DNA from: an uncultured Algibacter sp.
GTDB lineage: Bacteria; Bacteroidota; Bacteroidia; Flavobacteriales; Flavobacteriaceae
Assembly: GCF_947495925.1 (NCBI RefSeq)
Contig: NZ_CANMAU010000002.1
Coordinates: 310,001-374,000 of the forward strand
Length of the DNA: 64,000 nucleotides
Reading direction: 5' to 3'
Each line of letters starts with the position of its first letter. Position 1 is the stretch's first letter. The notes beneath the pieces are model-generated. The model saw only the letters and a program-made list of their open reading frames with translations, had not been told where the DNA came from and searched no databases. The position numbers and the translations under genes were made by a program. Shown here in pieces: positions 30,601-39,793 of this stretch.

Positions 30601-33600
30601 ACCCAGATGAACGTGGACCATATAATTTTGATCCTGCAACCACTAGTGGCATAATTAGTAACCCTCAGGATAGTTGGGCAGGTATTACGAGGCAACTAAC
30701 ATCAACAGATTTTGAGCAACAGAATGTTGAATATATAGATTTTTGGTTACAAGATCCATTCCAAGAAGACCCCACTAATCCGGGAGGTAAGCTTGTTTTC
30801 AATCTTGGAAACATTTCAGAAGATATTATTAAAGATGGTAAAAAACTTTATGAAAATGGCTTACCTAAAGATGGTGATATTTCTTTACTGCAGCCAACGG
30901 CTTGGGGTTCGGTAACGCCTCAAAATCAATCTTTAGTTTATGCTTTTGATTCTACAGGAGAAGAACGTACGAATCAAGATGTGGGTTATGATGGTTATGA
31001 TGATCAAGATGAAGCTAATGTTTTTGGAGCTGAGTTTGGTGAGGATCCGGCAAATGATAATTATACGTATTTCTTAAATACAGAAGGTGGCATTTTTGAA
31101 CGTTATAGAAAGTATAATGGAGTTCAAGGTAATACGCCAGATTCCTTTTCAAATACAGATAGAGGGTCTAATACCCAGCCAGATGTTGAGGATTTGAATC
31201 GAGATAACACCATGAATACTATTGATAGTTATTTTGAATATGAATTGGATGTTAATAGACAAAATTTACCAACTAGCGTTGCTGATTTTGAAAATATGCC
31301 AGATAGTAATCCCTTAAAGCAATTTTTAAGAGATTATAAGGAGCGTCCTCGTGAAGTGCCTAATGGTGATCAGTTAAATGTGAGATGGTATCAGTTTCGT
31401 GTTCCAGTACAAGGAGATCACGCAAAGGCGATTGGAGGTATATCTGATTTAAGATCGGTTAGGTTTACAAGAATGTATTTAAAAGAATTTAGCGAACCTA
31501 CTGTGTTCCGTTTTGGAACATTGGATTTGGTTAGAAGTGATTGGAGGCGTTTAACCGTACCCCTTGATAGTGAGGCGCCACCTTTTGATGATAATACGGA
31601 GTTTACAGTTGGGGTTATAGGAACTTTAGAAAATGAAGGTCAATATCAAAGCCCTCCTGGAATTGAACCAGAACAATTGTTTAACAATAATACGGTGGTG
31701 CGTCAAAATGAGCAGTCTTTGGTTGTGAAAGTCTGCGATATAGAGCCTAAAGATTCCAGAGGAGTTTTCAAAAATGTAAGCCTTGATATGCGTCAGTATA
31801 AACGCATGCGCATGTTTATGCATGTGGAGGATCAAGACCTTGTTTCTGGAAATCTTGATGATAAAGATTTAGTTGGTTTCGTGAGAATTGGAAATGATTT
31901 AACAGACAATTTTTATCAAATTGAATTGCCATTAAAGGTGTCTGAATCTACGACTAGAGAAGGACTGTGGCCTGTTGAAAATGAAATTAATTTGCCTATT
32001 GAAATTCTTGGAAAAATTAAGGCAGAAGGGATTTCAGACATGTCTCTAGGCAACGAGGCACCTACGTTTTATGATGTTATAAATGGTGAGGTAATTAAAG
32101 TTACCGATCCTTTCTCTGGATATGTACTGGGGCAGCATCGTGTGGCTATAAAGGGTAACCCTAATTATGGAGATGTGCGAACACTTATAATGGGTGTTAA
32201 AAATGCTTCGGGAAAAATACTTTGTACGGAAACATGGTTTAATGAACTGCGTTTATCCGAATTGGATAACGAAGGCGGTTGGGCTGCTGTAGTGAGCATG
32301 GATACTAATATTGCAGATTTTGCAAATATTAGTGCAACAGGAAGTCAGAGTACTTCAGGGTTTGGCTCTCTGGAGCAAGGACCAAGTCAACGGGCTTTAG
32401 AAGATGTTCAGCAATACAACGTAGTAACTAATGTAAATGTAGGTCAGCTTTTACCGAAAAAATGGGGTATCCAATTGCCATTTAATTACGGGCAAGGCGA
32501 AGAACTTATCACTCCAAAGTACGATCAGTTCTATAAAGATTTAACCTTAGATTCCAGAATAGAAGCTGCCGATTCTCAACAAGAAAAGGATGCTATTAAA
32601 GAACAGTCTGAAGATTATACAAAGCGACAAAGTATTAATTTTATTGGGGTTAGGAAAATACGAACTACCGATAAGAAACCGCGTTTTTATGATGTAGAGA
32701 ATTTTACTTTAAATTACTCTTATAACAAGGTGGAACATCGAGATTTTGAAATTGAAAATTCCGAAGATAAAAGATTACGCTTAGGAGCTAATTATGCTCA
32801 TAATTTTAATCCTGTTGAGGTCGAGCCATTTGCTAAAAATGATTCTATATTCATGAATAGGTATTGGAAAATATTAAAAGATTTCAATTTAAATTTAATG
32901 CCTGCTAGCTTCACGATAAACTCAAACCTGAATAGGCAGTTTAATAGGCAAAAGTTTAGAGAAGTTGATTTAACAGGAGATAATATAGCCATTGAAGAAT
33001 TATTCAGAAGAAATTATACCTTCGATTTCGAATACGCAATAAATTATAATTTAACCAGGTCGTTACAATTAAATTTTACGGCGGCTAATAGTAATATTGT
33101 TAGAAATTATTTTGTTGATAATGATTTGATTGCAGGAGAACAAGATAATACTCTTGATATTTGGGATGGACTTATGGATTTTGGGGACCCGAATAGACAA
33201 ACTCAAAACTTTGGGTTAACCTATCAAATTCCGCTTAATAAAATACCAACATTTAGCTTTATAGATGCGACATATCAATATACAGGTACATTTTTATGGC
33301 AAAAAGGATCTGATTTGTATGGAGATATTGAGTTGGATGGAAGGTCGTATGATTTGGGTCATACTGTACAGAACTCGAATGTTCATAATCTAAATACGTC
33401 TTTAGATATGAATCGTTTATATAGATATATAGGTTTAACAAAAAAACCTATCAGTAGAGCAAGAAGCAGGAGCACTGCAGGTGCTGCTGGTCCTCCAGGA
33501 GGAAATCCTGATGGGGAGGGTAAGTCAAAACCTAAGTCTAAAAGCCAAACAGGGACCAAAATTTTAAATACAGGGATTGATATTTTAACTTCTGTTAAAC

Positions 33601-34952
33601 GAATTCAAGTTAATTATTCGGAAAATAATGGTACATTTTTACCAGGTTATCTACAAACTCCCGGTTTTGTAGGTACCTTAAAACCTTCTCTCGGTTTTAC
33701 ATTTGGAGGTCAGGCCGATGTGAGATATGAAGCGGCCAGACGTGGTTGGTTAACTGAATTTCCACAGTTTAATCAACAATATACGAGAACCAATACCAGA
33801 CAGATAGATATGTCTGCTAGTTTACAACCTACGCGAGATTTGAAAATTGATATTGTGGCTAACAGAGGGTATTTAGAGAATTATTCTGAAAACTTTAGAG
33901 TTGATGGTTCAGGAGACGAGTTAGAATATATTCAGCTTACTCCAAATACCTTTGGTAATTTCAATATTTCTACCTTGCTAATTAAAACAGCATTCCAAAA
34001 AAGTGATGAGGTGAATTCTCAAGCTTTTGATGACTTTAGAACTAACAGGTTGACGATAGCGAATAGGTTAGCTAGAGATTTTTATGGTAATGATAGCTTT
34101 GAAAGGGACGAAGAGGGATATCCTAAAGGTTTTGGAAAAAACAACCAGAAAGTACTCTTACCCTCTTTTTTAGCAGCATATCAGGGTAAAAGTGCCGATA
34201 AAATTACAACCAGAGCGTTTAGAGATGTACCAATTCCTAACTGGGACTTGAAGTATACTGGTTTTATGAAGTTCGCTTGGTTTAAAAAGAATTTCAAACG
34301 TTTTTCTCTAACACATGGGTATCGTTCGGTTTATACTATTAATCAATTTACGACTAATTTAAATTTACAAGACGGAGAGAACCCAATTCCGGGAGTACCT
34401 TATAATAGTCAGCCCGAGGGTTCTAAAGACCAATCTGGAAATTATAAAAATGAGGTTTTATATAGTAATGTTAACTTGACTGAAATGTTTAGCCCGTTAA
34501 TGAGGCTTGACTTTGAGATGAAAAACTCCGTAAGAATACTTACTGAAATTAAGAAAGATCGCTTGTTATCTCTAAGTTTAGATAATAATTTAGTAACCGA
34601 AGTAAAAGGTAATGAGTATATTATTGGACTTGGTTATAGAATTAAAGATTTAAGAATTCGTTCAAAATTAGCTGGACCTTCAAAACGAATTGTTAGTGAT
34701 TTAAATATGAAGGCAGATATTTCGGTTAGAGACAATAAAACCATTATTAGGTATCTAGATTTGGATAATAACCAAATTACCTCTGGTCAAACTATTTGGG
34801 GGCTTAAATACACGGCAGATTACGCTTTTAGTAGAAATTTAACGGGTATTTTCTATTTTGATTATACGTTCTCAGATTATGCGATTTCAACGGCATTTCC
34901 TCAAACAACAATTAGGTCTGGTTTCACAATCAGGTATAATTTCGGGAATTAG
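27699..34952 (+). CDS. sprA: type IX secretion outer-membrane channel SprA
   Basis: Giant outer-membrane translocon of the type IX secretion system, needed for gliding and export of CTD-bearing proteins. The 2417-residue length is close to that of Flavobacterium SprA. The start is TTG at 27699: it gives a full signal peptide (MNLTNLKIYKSIKRLG to GVWSQ), whereas the next in-frame Met lies inside that peptide. SprA signatures include the region from YTYDPITDRYIYTERIGG and APGAPKGTDLNGEATSYIDD with the following FEGSQNGIDL. The C-terminus ends in outer-membrane strand residues GFTIRYNFGN. It follows ruvA by 6 bp and is followed by gcvH with its own promoter. It serves the two CTD-bearing proteins in this window. 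Confidence 0.97.
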   Translation: MNLTNLKIYKSIKRLGLLAFVLCYSMGVWSQQTPQDSVKTGYNIGRLKTPNPNSIESKYTYDPITDRYIYTERIGGFNINYPVILSPKEYYALVAQENQRNYYKEKIDAFDGKKEGAEDARKNLLPEFYVQSGLFESIFGGNTIEVIPQGSVEMDLGVLYSRQDNPAFSPRNRSNFTFDFDQRISLSLQGKVGTRLQINANYDTQSTFDFQNLIKLEYTPTEDDIIQKIEVGNVSMPLNSSLITGAQSLFGVKAQLQFGKTTVTGVFSEQKSQSNTVIAQGGGTVEEFDFFIRDYDENRHFFLAQYFRDNYDEALKNYPFLNNKGLQITRLEVWVTNRSNRTENVRNIVALQDLGESDKIGLQTPPPNFVNVGANSLPDNGNNDFDPTNIGGAESQLTEAIRDIATVQAGILVPNVNEGFDYGKMENARKLNVGQEYNLNTELGYISLNQRLNNDELLAVAFQYTVGGKVYQVGEFANDGVEATDVETNPDGDVISVVNSNLILKMLKSSVTNVDLPVWDLMMKNIYDTGAYNLSQEDFKLNIFYNEASPLNFIKPVGADFDVDINGNPVGPNTDEKDLIQNVPLLRVFNLDKLNYNNDPQTRGDGFFDFVPGITVIPQNGKIVFTSAEPFGEYLFNKLGGGNYDDNLSYNDDQAKYVYDVLYKSTKTAALDESEKNKFKLKGRYKASGGDGIPIGSFNVPRGSVRVTAGGRVLVEGIDYTVNYQLGRVQILDEALKASNTPIEVSTENNAVFGQQTRRFTGLNVEHKFNDNFLLGATFLNLNERPVTQKANYGTESINNSIFGFNGNYATKVPFLTRLVNKLPNIDTDVESNLSIRGEFAYLAPGAPKGTDLNGEATSYIDDFEGSQNGIDLKSQQSWFLSSRPLGLNVPSNPNEDENGIQNGYQRGMLNWYSIDPIFYSSQRPDDISDEDISGLYNSRVFINELFPNRDLVQGQNSVLFTLDLAYYPDERGPYNFDPATTSGIISNPQDSWAGITRQLTSTDFEQQNVEYIDFWLQDPFQEDPTNPGGKLVFNLGNISEDIIKDGKKLYENGLPKDGDISLLQPTAWGSVTPQNQSLVYAFDSTGEERTNQDVGYDGYDDQDEANVFGAEFGEDPANDNYTYFLNTEGGIFERYRKYNGVQGNTPDSFSNTDRGSNTQPDVEDLNRDNTMNTIDSYFEYELDVNRQNLPTSVADFENMPDSNPLKQFLRDYKERPREVPNGDQLNVRWYQFRVPVQGDHAKAIGGISDLRSVRFTRMYLKEFSEPTVFRFGTLDLVRSDWRRLTVPLDSEAPPFDDNTEFTVGVIGTLENEGQYQSPPGIEPEQLFNNNTVVRQNEQSLVVKVCDIEPKDSRGVFKNVSLDMRQYKRMRMFMHVEDQDLVSGNLDDKDLVGFVRIGNDLTDNFYQIELPLKVSESTTREGLWPVENEINLPIEILGKIKAEGISDMSLGNEAPTFYDVINGEVIKVTDPFSGYVLGQHRVAIKGNPNYGDVRTLIMGVKNASGKILCTETWFNELRLSELDNEGGWAAVVSMDTNIADFANISATGSQSTSGFGSLEQGPSQRALEDVQQYNVVTNVNVGQLLPKKWGIQLPFNYGQGEELITPKYDQFYKDLTLDSRIEAADSQQEKDAIKEQSEDYTKRQSINFIGVRKIRTTDKKPRFYDVENFTLNYSYNKVEHRDFEIENSEDKRLRLGANYAHNFNPVEVEPFAKNDSIFMNRYWKILKDFNLNLMPASFTINSNLNRQFNRQKFREVDLTGDNIAIEELFRRNYTFDFEYAINYNLTRSLQLNFTAANSNIVRNYFVDNDLIAGEQDNTLDIWDGLMDFGDPNRQTQNFGLTYQIPLNKIPTFSFIDATYQYTGTFLWQKGSDLYGDIELDGRSYDLGHTVQNSNVHNLNTSLDMNRLYRYIGLTKKPISRARSRSTAGAAGPPGGNPDGEGKSKPKSKSQTGTKILNTGIDILTSVKRIQVNYSENNGTFLPGYLQTPGFVGTLKPSLGFTFGGQADVRYEAARRGWLTEFPQFNQQYTRTNTRQIDMSASLQPTRDLKIDIVANRGYLENYSENFRVDGSGDELEYIQLTPNTFGNFNISTLLIKTAFQKSDEVNSQAFDDFRTNRLTIANRLARDFYGNDSFERDEEGYPKGFGKNNQKVLLPSFLAAYQGKSADKITTRAFRDVPIPNWDLKYTGFMKFAWFKKNFKRFSLTHGYRSVYTINQFTTNLNLQDGENPIPGVPYNSQPEGSKDQSGNYKNEVLYSNVNLTEMFSPLMRLDFEMKNSVRILTEIKKDRLLSLSLDNNLVTEVKGNEYIIGLGYRIKDLRIRSKLAGPSKRIVSDLNMKADISVRDNKTIIRYLDLDNNQITSGQTIWGLKYTADYAFSRNLTGIFYFDYTFSDYAISTAFPQTTIRSGFTIRYNFGN

Positions 34953-34963
34953 TAAATAATCTA

Positions 34964-34994
34964 TTTGAATTTATAAATTGAATAAATACATTTG
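34964..34994 (+). promoter_or_regulatory. promoter of gcvH
   Basis: TTTG (34964-34967), 19 bp, TACATTTG (34987-34994): an exact match to the Bacteroidota consensus at ideal spacing, 28 bp before the gcvH start. One of the two best promoters in the window. Confidence 0.75.
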
Positions 34995-35022
34995 TTGAAT
35001 AAACATATTTAAATTAATTATA

Positions 35023-35403
35023 ATGAATTTACCTTCAGAACTAAAATACACAAAAGACCACGAGTGGGTTAAGATGGACGGAGATGTTGCAACAGTTGGT
35101 ATTACAGATTTTGCTCAGAGCGAATTAGGAGATATTGTTTATGTTGAGGTAGAAACACTTGATGAAACTTTAGAGGCTGATGAGGTTTTCGGAACGGTTG
35201 AAGCCGTAAAAACAGTATCAGATTTATTTTTGCCATTATCGGGTGAAATTATTGAGTTTAATGAAGCTTTGGAGGATGAACCAGAAAGTGTGAATACAGA
35301 CCCTTATGGTGCCGGATGGATGATCAAAATTAAATGTTCTGATCTTTCTCAAGTTGAAGGCTTAATGTCTGATGCCGATTATAAAACCCTTATCGGTGCT
35401 TAA
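35023..35403 (+). CDS. gcvH: glycine cleavage system H protein
   Basis: Lipoyl carrier protein shuttling the aminomethyl group between the P, T and L proteins of the glycine cleavage system. The 126-residue protein begins with the canonical LKYTKDHEWVK and the lipoylated lysine is Lys63 in FGTVEAVKTVSDL. Full length. It sits between sprA and a VanZ-like gene, away from other gcv genes; its 3' end overlaps the VanZ-like gene. Confidence 0.98.
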   Translation: MNLPSELKYTKDHEWVKMDGDVATVGITDFAQSELGDIVYVEVETLDETLEADEVFGTVEAVKTVSDLFLPLSGEIIEFNEALEDEPESVNTDPYGAGWMIKIKCSDLSQVEGLMSDADYKTLIGA

Positions 35404-35773
35404 AAAAATAGCACTTGTTTTGGCAGTTGGGTATACAATTGCGCTTGCAACAGTAAGCTTGATAACCCTTAATAATCTGCCAGATACGGGTATTTCTTTT
35501 GCTGATAAGATATTTCATTTTTTAGCATATGCTCTGCTGACTATTTTTTGGTTTGCCGCGTTTTCAATAACATTTAATTGGAAAAAAAAACGAGCGATGT
35601 TAATTGCAGTTTGTTCTTCAATACTTTTTGGTATACTTATTGAAGTATTACAAGATACATTGACAGAATCTCGAGCTTTAGATATTTACGATATTTTAGC
35701 AAACAGTCTAGGAGCATTGTTAGCATCTATAATATTGTTTTTTAAAAAAAGTTTACACGTTAAAAACGTCTGA
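35372..35773 (+). CDS. VanZ-like membrane protein
   Basis: Small integral membrane protein of 133 residues with four predicted helices (about 12-28, 38-59, 65-83, 98-121). It carries the VanZ-family pattern DKIFHFLAYALLTIFW and GILIEVLQ, DIYDILANSLGALLAS. Its function is not known; VanZ was named from a teicoplanin-resistance cluster, but that role cannot be inferred here. The ATG overlaps gcvH by 32 nt in another frame; an in-frame GTG at 35396 would shorten the protein by eight residues and reduce the overlap to 8 nt. Translational coupling to gcvH is likely either way. Confidence 0.88.
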   Translation: MPIIKPLSVLKKIALVLAVGYTIALATVSLITLNNLPDTGISFADKIFHFLAYALLTIFWFAAFSITFNWKKKRAMLIAVCSSILFGILIEVLQDTLTESRALDIYDILANSLGALLASIILFFKKSLHVKNV

Positions 35774-35777
35774 ACAC

Positions 35778-35809
35778 TTGTTTTTTTGATAAATAAATAG
35801 TTATTTTAG
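35778..35809 (+). promoter_or_regulatory. possible promoter of the first tonB-like gene
   Basis: TTG (35778-35780), 21 bp, TATTTTAG (35802-35809); one mismatch to TAnnTTTG. It lies 24 bp before the start codon. Confidence 0.35.
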
Positions 35810-35833
35810 CAATCTTGATAAACGATTTAAATT

Positions 35834-36553
35834 ATGGAACCTAAAAAAAATCCGAAAGCAAATGTTGGACGTAATAGTTCACTTTACTTTGCCATTGGTT
35901 TAGCGCTTATGCTTTTCCTTACAAATTATGCCATTAACTTTAAAACATACGATAAGTCGGATATCGATATAGGTATGGTAAGTATGGATGAAGAATTAGA
36001 AGAGGATATTCCATTAACAGAACAGATTCAAACGCCACCACCACCACCACCACCTCCTGCTGCGCCTGAGGTAATTGAGATTGTAGAAGATGAAGAAGAG
36101 GTTGAAGAAACGGTTATTGAGTCGACTGAGGTAGATCAAGAAACTGAAATCGTTGAAGTTGAAGAAATTGAGGTTGATGAAGTTGAGGAGGATATTGATG
36201 TGCCATTCTCTGTAATTGAAAATGTGCCAATCTTTCCAGGATGTGAAAAAGGTAACAACCAAGCAAAAAGAGACTGTATGTCTAAAAAGATATCTCAGTT
36301 TGTAAATAAAAAGTTTAATACGGAGTTGGCGAGTGATTTAGGTTTATCAGGAAGACAACGTATTAACGTTATTTTTAAAATCGATAAAACAGGTTCTATA
36401 ACAGGCATTCGTGCTAGAGCACCTCACCCAGGTTTAGAAAAAGAAGCAGCTCGTGTTATTGGGTTATTGCCAAAAATGAAACCAGGTAAGCAACGTGGTA
36501 AGCCAGTAAACGTTCCGTATTCTTTACCAATTATTTTCCAAGTTCAAGATTAA
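35834..36553 (+). CDS. TonB family energy transducer protein (first copy)
   Basis: Inner-membrane-anchored protein predicted to couple the proton motive force to outer-membrane receptors. The 239-residue protein has one N-terminal helix (about 17-36), a short polyproline run (68-75), then a highly acidic Glu/Val/Ile stretch (about 80-122) in place of the Pro-Lys spacer of classic TonB. The C-terminal TonB domain (about 127-238) begins VPIFPGCEKG and has Cys137 and Cys148. It ends in YSLPIIFQVQ. The second copy and the RemB N-terminus nearby carry the same module. It is bounded downstream by its own terminator. Confidence 0.92.
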   Translation: MEPKKNPKANVGRNSSLYFAIGLALMLFLTNYAINFKTYDKSDIDIGMVSMDEELEEDIPLTEQIQTPPPPPPPPAAPEVIEIVEDEEEVEETVIESTEVDQETEIVEVEEIEVDEVEEDIDVPFSVIENVPIFPGCEKGNNQAKRDCMSKKISQFVNKKFNTELASDLGLSGRQRINVIFKIDKTGSITGIRARAPHPGLEKEAARVIGLLPKMKPGKQRGKPVNVPYSLPIIFQVQD

Positions 36554-36601
36554 ATAATATGCTTTAAAGAATGCTTAGTTTATACTGAGTTCCAAAATAT
36601 A

Positions 36602-36637
36602 AAATCCCGTTACAGCAATGTAACGGGATTTCTTTTT
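36602..36637 (+). terminator. terminator of the first tonB-like gene
   Basis: Perfect 13-nt arms (AAATCCCGTTACA and its complement) with loop GCAA, followed by a T-rich tract. It is 48 nt past the stop codon. Confidence 0.9.
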
Positions 36638-36687
36638 GGTATGCTTCTTGTGACTTTACCATAAATATTAACATTAAATCTATAATT

Positions 36688-37476
36688 ATGAGTAATCAAA
36701 AGAAAACTCACGATCTCATTCGGCAAAATGAGAAAATCGTGAAAAAATCAAAGAAGCATGAGGCAAATTTACAAAAAAACTCAACCCTTTATTTTCAAAT
36801 AGGCTTGGTTGTATGTTTATTGGCAGCATTCGGGCTTCTAGAAATGAAATTTGAAACAGATAATACATCTGTGGATCCTCCTCTTGATTTGGGTGAGCCT
36901 GAGTATGTTGATATCCCTTTTGTAAAGGAAGAGAAACCCGTAATAGAGGATGTTAAGCTAAAGAAAATGATTAAGAAAAGCACTGCGCTTGAAATTATAG
37001 ACGATGACATACCTGAAAACCCTATTAAAAAGCGAACCTCTGAACCTACATTTGATGACACCCCTCCTTTGCATCCAGATGTTCTGCCAGATCTCCCTAG
37101 TGTTACCGATGAGGCTGATGTGCCAATTCATATTGTTGAAATTGTGCCTGTATATCCAGGGTGTGAAAAATCTAAAGATAATAAGGCTAGGAAAAAATGT
37201 ATGTCTGAAAAGATTTCAAAACTCATTCAGAGAAAATTTGAAGGAGGAGATATTGCTGACACCTATGGTTTAATAGGCCGGCAAAAAATAGATGTACAGT
37301 TTAAGATTAATAAAGCAGGGCATGTTACCGATATTATTACAAGGTCTCCACACCCTAAGCTTGATGAAGAGGCTGTGCGAGTTATCAACTTTATTCCGCA
37401 AATGACTCCGGGTAGGCAGCGTGATAAAAATGTAGGTGTTATTTATAACTTACCTATTATATTTCAGGTACAATAA
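36688..37476 (+). CDS. TonB family energy transducer protein (second copy)
   Basis: Paralogue of the preceding gene, 262 residues. It has a basic N-terminus, one helix (about 33-50), a proline/acidic spacer (about 60-145) and a TonB C-terminal domain (about 150-262) starting VPVYPGCEKS with Cys159 and Cys171. The end, YNLPIIFQVQ, nearly repeats the first copy. The spacer differs completely: no polyproline run, and basic and acidic blocks alternate. Its own terminator follows, so the two copies can be expressed separately. Which receptors it energises is unknown. Confidence 0.92.
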   Translation: MSNQKKTHDLIRQNEKIVKKSKKHEANLQKNSTLYFQIGLVVCLLAAFGLLEMKFETDNTSVDPPLDLGEPEYVDIPFVKEEKPVIEDVKLKKMIKKSTALEIIDDDIPENPIKKRTSEPTFDDTPPLHPDVLPDLPSVTDEADVPIHIVEIVPVYPGCEKSKDNKARKKCMSEKISKLIQRKFEGGDIADTYGLIGRQKIDVQFKINKAGHVTDIITRSPHPKLDEEAVRVINFIPQMTPGRQRDKNVGVIYNLPIIFQVQ

Positions 37477-37502
37477 ATTGAATGCACTGTATTATCAAAA
37501 CG

Positions 37503-37537
37503 AAAAACCGTTTTCACTACATGTGAAACGGTTTTTT
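37503..37537 (+). terminator. terminator of the second tonB-like gene
   Basis: Stem of AAAAACCGTTTTCAC against GTGAAACGGTTTTT (one bulged T) with a short TACAT loop, then T6. Located 26 nt past the stop codon. Confidence 0.85.
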
Positions 37538-37655
37538 GCTAGCTTTTAATTTCTCGAGTATTTCGTTGTAAATAGCGTTTCAGAATCTTCTGTAAATTAA
37601 GGAATCTAAAAAAATATAGTATCTTTCGTCCCAAAATCAAATCGTCGCCACAAAC

Positions 37656-39755
37656 ATGAAGCAATTCATTGTATTTCTCCTACTTTTTACTCAATATTTT
37701 GGGTTTTCACAGAATAAATTTTTACCTGAAAAGCCTCCGGTTTTTGAAGATTGTAAGGGTGTTGCTATAGATTCTTTACAAGCATGTTTTGATAAAAATG
37801 TATTCGATTTTATTTATAATAATTTCCAAGTACCTCAAAAGGTATATGATGAAAATTATAAAGGAGAGGTTGTCGTGCTTTTTGAAGTAGATACTCTTGG
37901 ACAATTTAGAGTTATTTATACCGATGCTATTTATCCTGAATTAAAAGATGAAGCTGTTCGTGTGTTTTCAGAATTACCGAAAGTACAACCCGCTAGTTAT
38001 AATACTAGAAAAACATTTAAACAGTATTCAATCCCTATAAAAATTCCATTAGAGAATCAATCTGCGGTTACTCAAGATCTAGCTCAAGTTAATAAAAAAA
38101 CAGAATTAGAAGAGCAAGCTACTCGAGAATTTGATAGTGTTATTGCTCAAAGAAAGGTATATGACAATGCAGAATATACTAGCCAATTGAATATTCCATT
38201 TGTTCATAATGAATATGCTAAATTTGACAGGTCAATGAATCTAGTTGGCACTAATAGTCATACAGGTTCTAAGCCATTTATGTATTCTGAAGTAGTTCAA
38301 TACTACGATTTCTCAGCTGAAAAGGATGTGTTAAAAAAAGAAAAAAAATCTTGGGGTGGACGAAAATTGTGGAACGAACATTTAGTGCAATACCAAGCAA
38401 AAGATTATTGGTTTACTATTGACCCTCTATTTGATTTGCAAGGTGGTAAAGATGCAGATGCCGATTTTAGTACCACTTATAATAATACAAGGGGAATTAT
38501 GATTCAAGGTGGTTTAGGGAAAAAATTCAGTTTTTATACCGCCTTTTTTGAAAGCCAAGGGCGATTTGCAGATTACGTGAATAGATATGCTGAGAGTTTA
38601 AAGGCTTTTGGTTCTGATCCAGCCATTATTCCTGGACGGGGAATTGCTAAACGGTTTGGAGAAGACGCTTATGATTACCCAGTAGCCGAAGCTTATCTCT
38701 CATATACGCCGTCAAAATATTTTAACTTTCAATTTGGGCAAGGAAAATCCTTTATTGGAGATGGTTATCGATCTTTAGTTTTGAGTGATATAGCTAGTCC
38801 TCATCCGTTTTTTAAGATAAATACGAACTTTTGGAAGATGAAATATACCAATACTTGGATGTGGTTAAAAGATGTAAGACCTGAGGTTGAGCAGGATAAA
38901 GCTTTCCTAACGAAATATATTGCTAATCATTATTTAAGTTGGAACGTGTCAAAAAGGGTAAATATTGGTCTGTTTGAATCTGTAATTTGGGAAAATTCGA
39001 ATAATAGAGGTTTTGATATTAGTTATTTGAATCCCATAATCTTTTACCGAGCTATTGAATTTCAAAATGGATCAGGAGCAGGAAATGCTATTTTAGGGTT
39101 AACAGGAAAGTATAAATGGAATGACAACGTTTACTTTTATGGTCAATTTGTTTTAGATGAATTCTCGACTGCGGATATTTCAGGAGGAGAAAAAAGCTGG
39201 AAAAATAAATATGCATACCAGTTAGGTGCTAAGTATTATAATGCTTTTAAAGTAGACAATTTGATGCTTCAATTGGAATATAATAGAATACGACCATATA
39301 CTTATTCACATAATACGATTGTCTTGAATTATGCGCATTCCAATGAATCTAAAGCACATTCTTGGGGAGGTAATTTTCATGAAACTATTTTAATAGGACA
39401 GTATTATTATAAACGATGGTTTGCAAATGCAAAGCTTATATATGGGGTCAAAGGTTTCGATTTTAATGATGGTACTGATAATTTTAGTTATGGTGGAGAT
39501 ATCTATAGAGACTATAATGATAGACCTTTTGACACGGGTGTTGAAGTGGGACAAGGTTTAAAGACAACGATTTTTAATGGGAACTTACAGGCTGGTTATT
39601 TAGTTAACCCAGCGTCAAATATGAAAATTTTTGCTGATTTTACTTATAGGGATTTTAACCCAGAAGCGAATACCGCTGCAACGTTTAAAAACAGTACCAC
39701 TTGGATTAGTTTCGGAATAAGAAATGATCTCTTTAATTGGTATTTTGATTTTTAA
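37656..39755 (+). CDS. remB: gliding motility protein RemB
   Basis: Exported protein of 699 residues with signal peptide (about 1-19, GFSQ). An N-terminal TonB-C-like module (about 25-132) has the same P-x-F-x-x-C start as the neighbouring TonB proteins (Cys33, Cys44). The rest (about 170-699) is rich in aromatic, strand-like segments such as YFNFQFGQGKSFIGDGYRSL and ends in WYFDF, as an outer-membrane barrel would. RemB of Flavobacterium johnsoniae is involved in gliding and lies in the same gene order, sprA-gcvH-vanZ-tonB-remB. I use the name on that order and the overall architecture; biochemical function is unknown. Confidence 0.82.
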   Translation: MKQFIVFLLLFTQYFGFSQNKFLPEKPPVFEDCKGVAIDSLQACFDKNVFDFIYNNFQVPQKVYDENYKGEVVVLFEVDTLGQFRVIYTDAIYPELKDEAVRVFSELPKVQPASYNTRKTFKQYSIPIKIPLENQSAVTQDLAQVNKKTELEEQATREFDSVIAQRKVYDNAEYTSQLNIPFVHNEYAKFDRSMNLVGTNSHTGSKPFMYSEVVQYYDFSAEKDVLKKEKKSWGGRKLWNEHLVQYQAKDYWFTIDPLFDLQGGKDADADFSTTYNNTRGIMIQGGLGKKFSFYTAFFESQGRFADYVNRYAESLKAFGSDPAIIPGRGIAKRFGEDAYDYPVAEAYLSYTPSKYFNFQFGQGKSFIGDGYRSLVLSDIASPHPFFKINTNFWKMKYTNTWMWLKDVRPEVEQDKAFLTKYIANHYLSWNVSKRVNIGLFESVIWENSNNRGFDISYLNPIIFYRAIEFQNGSGAGNAILGLTGKYKWNDNVYFYGQFVLDEFSTADISGGEKSWKNKYAYQLGAKYYNAFKVDNLMLQLEYNRIRPYTYSHNTIVLNYAHSNESKAHSWGGNFHETILIGQYYYKRWFANAKLIYGVKGFDFNDGTDNFSYGGDIYRDYNDRPFDTGVEVGQGLKTTIFNGNLQAGYLVNPASNMKIFADFTYRDFNPEANTAATFKNSTTWISFGIRNDLFNWYFDF

Positions 39756-39793
39756 ATAGAGTATTGCCCTGACTTTTTTTAGCCTTAAACCTA

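Noticed and set aside
36027-36058. CCA/CCT-rich run as a DNA microsatellite
   Set aside because: It encodes the short polyproline spacer of a TonB-type protein and is explained by the protein.
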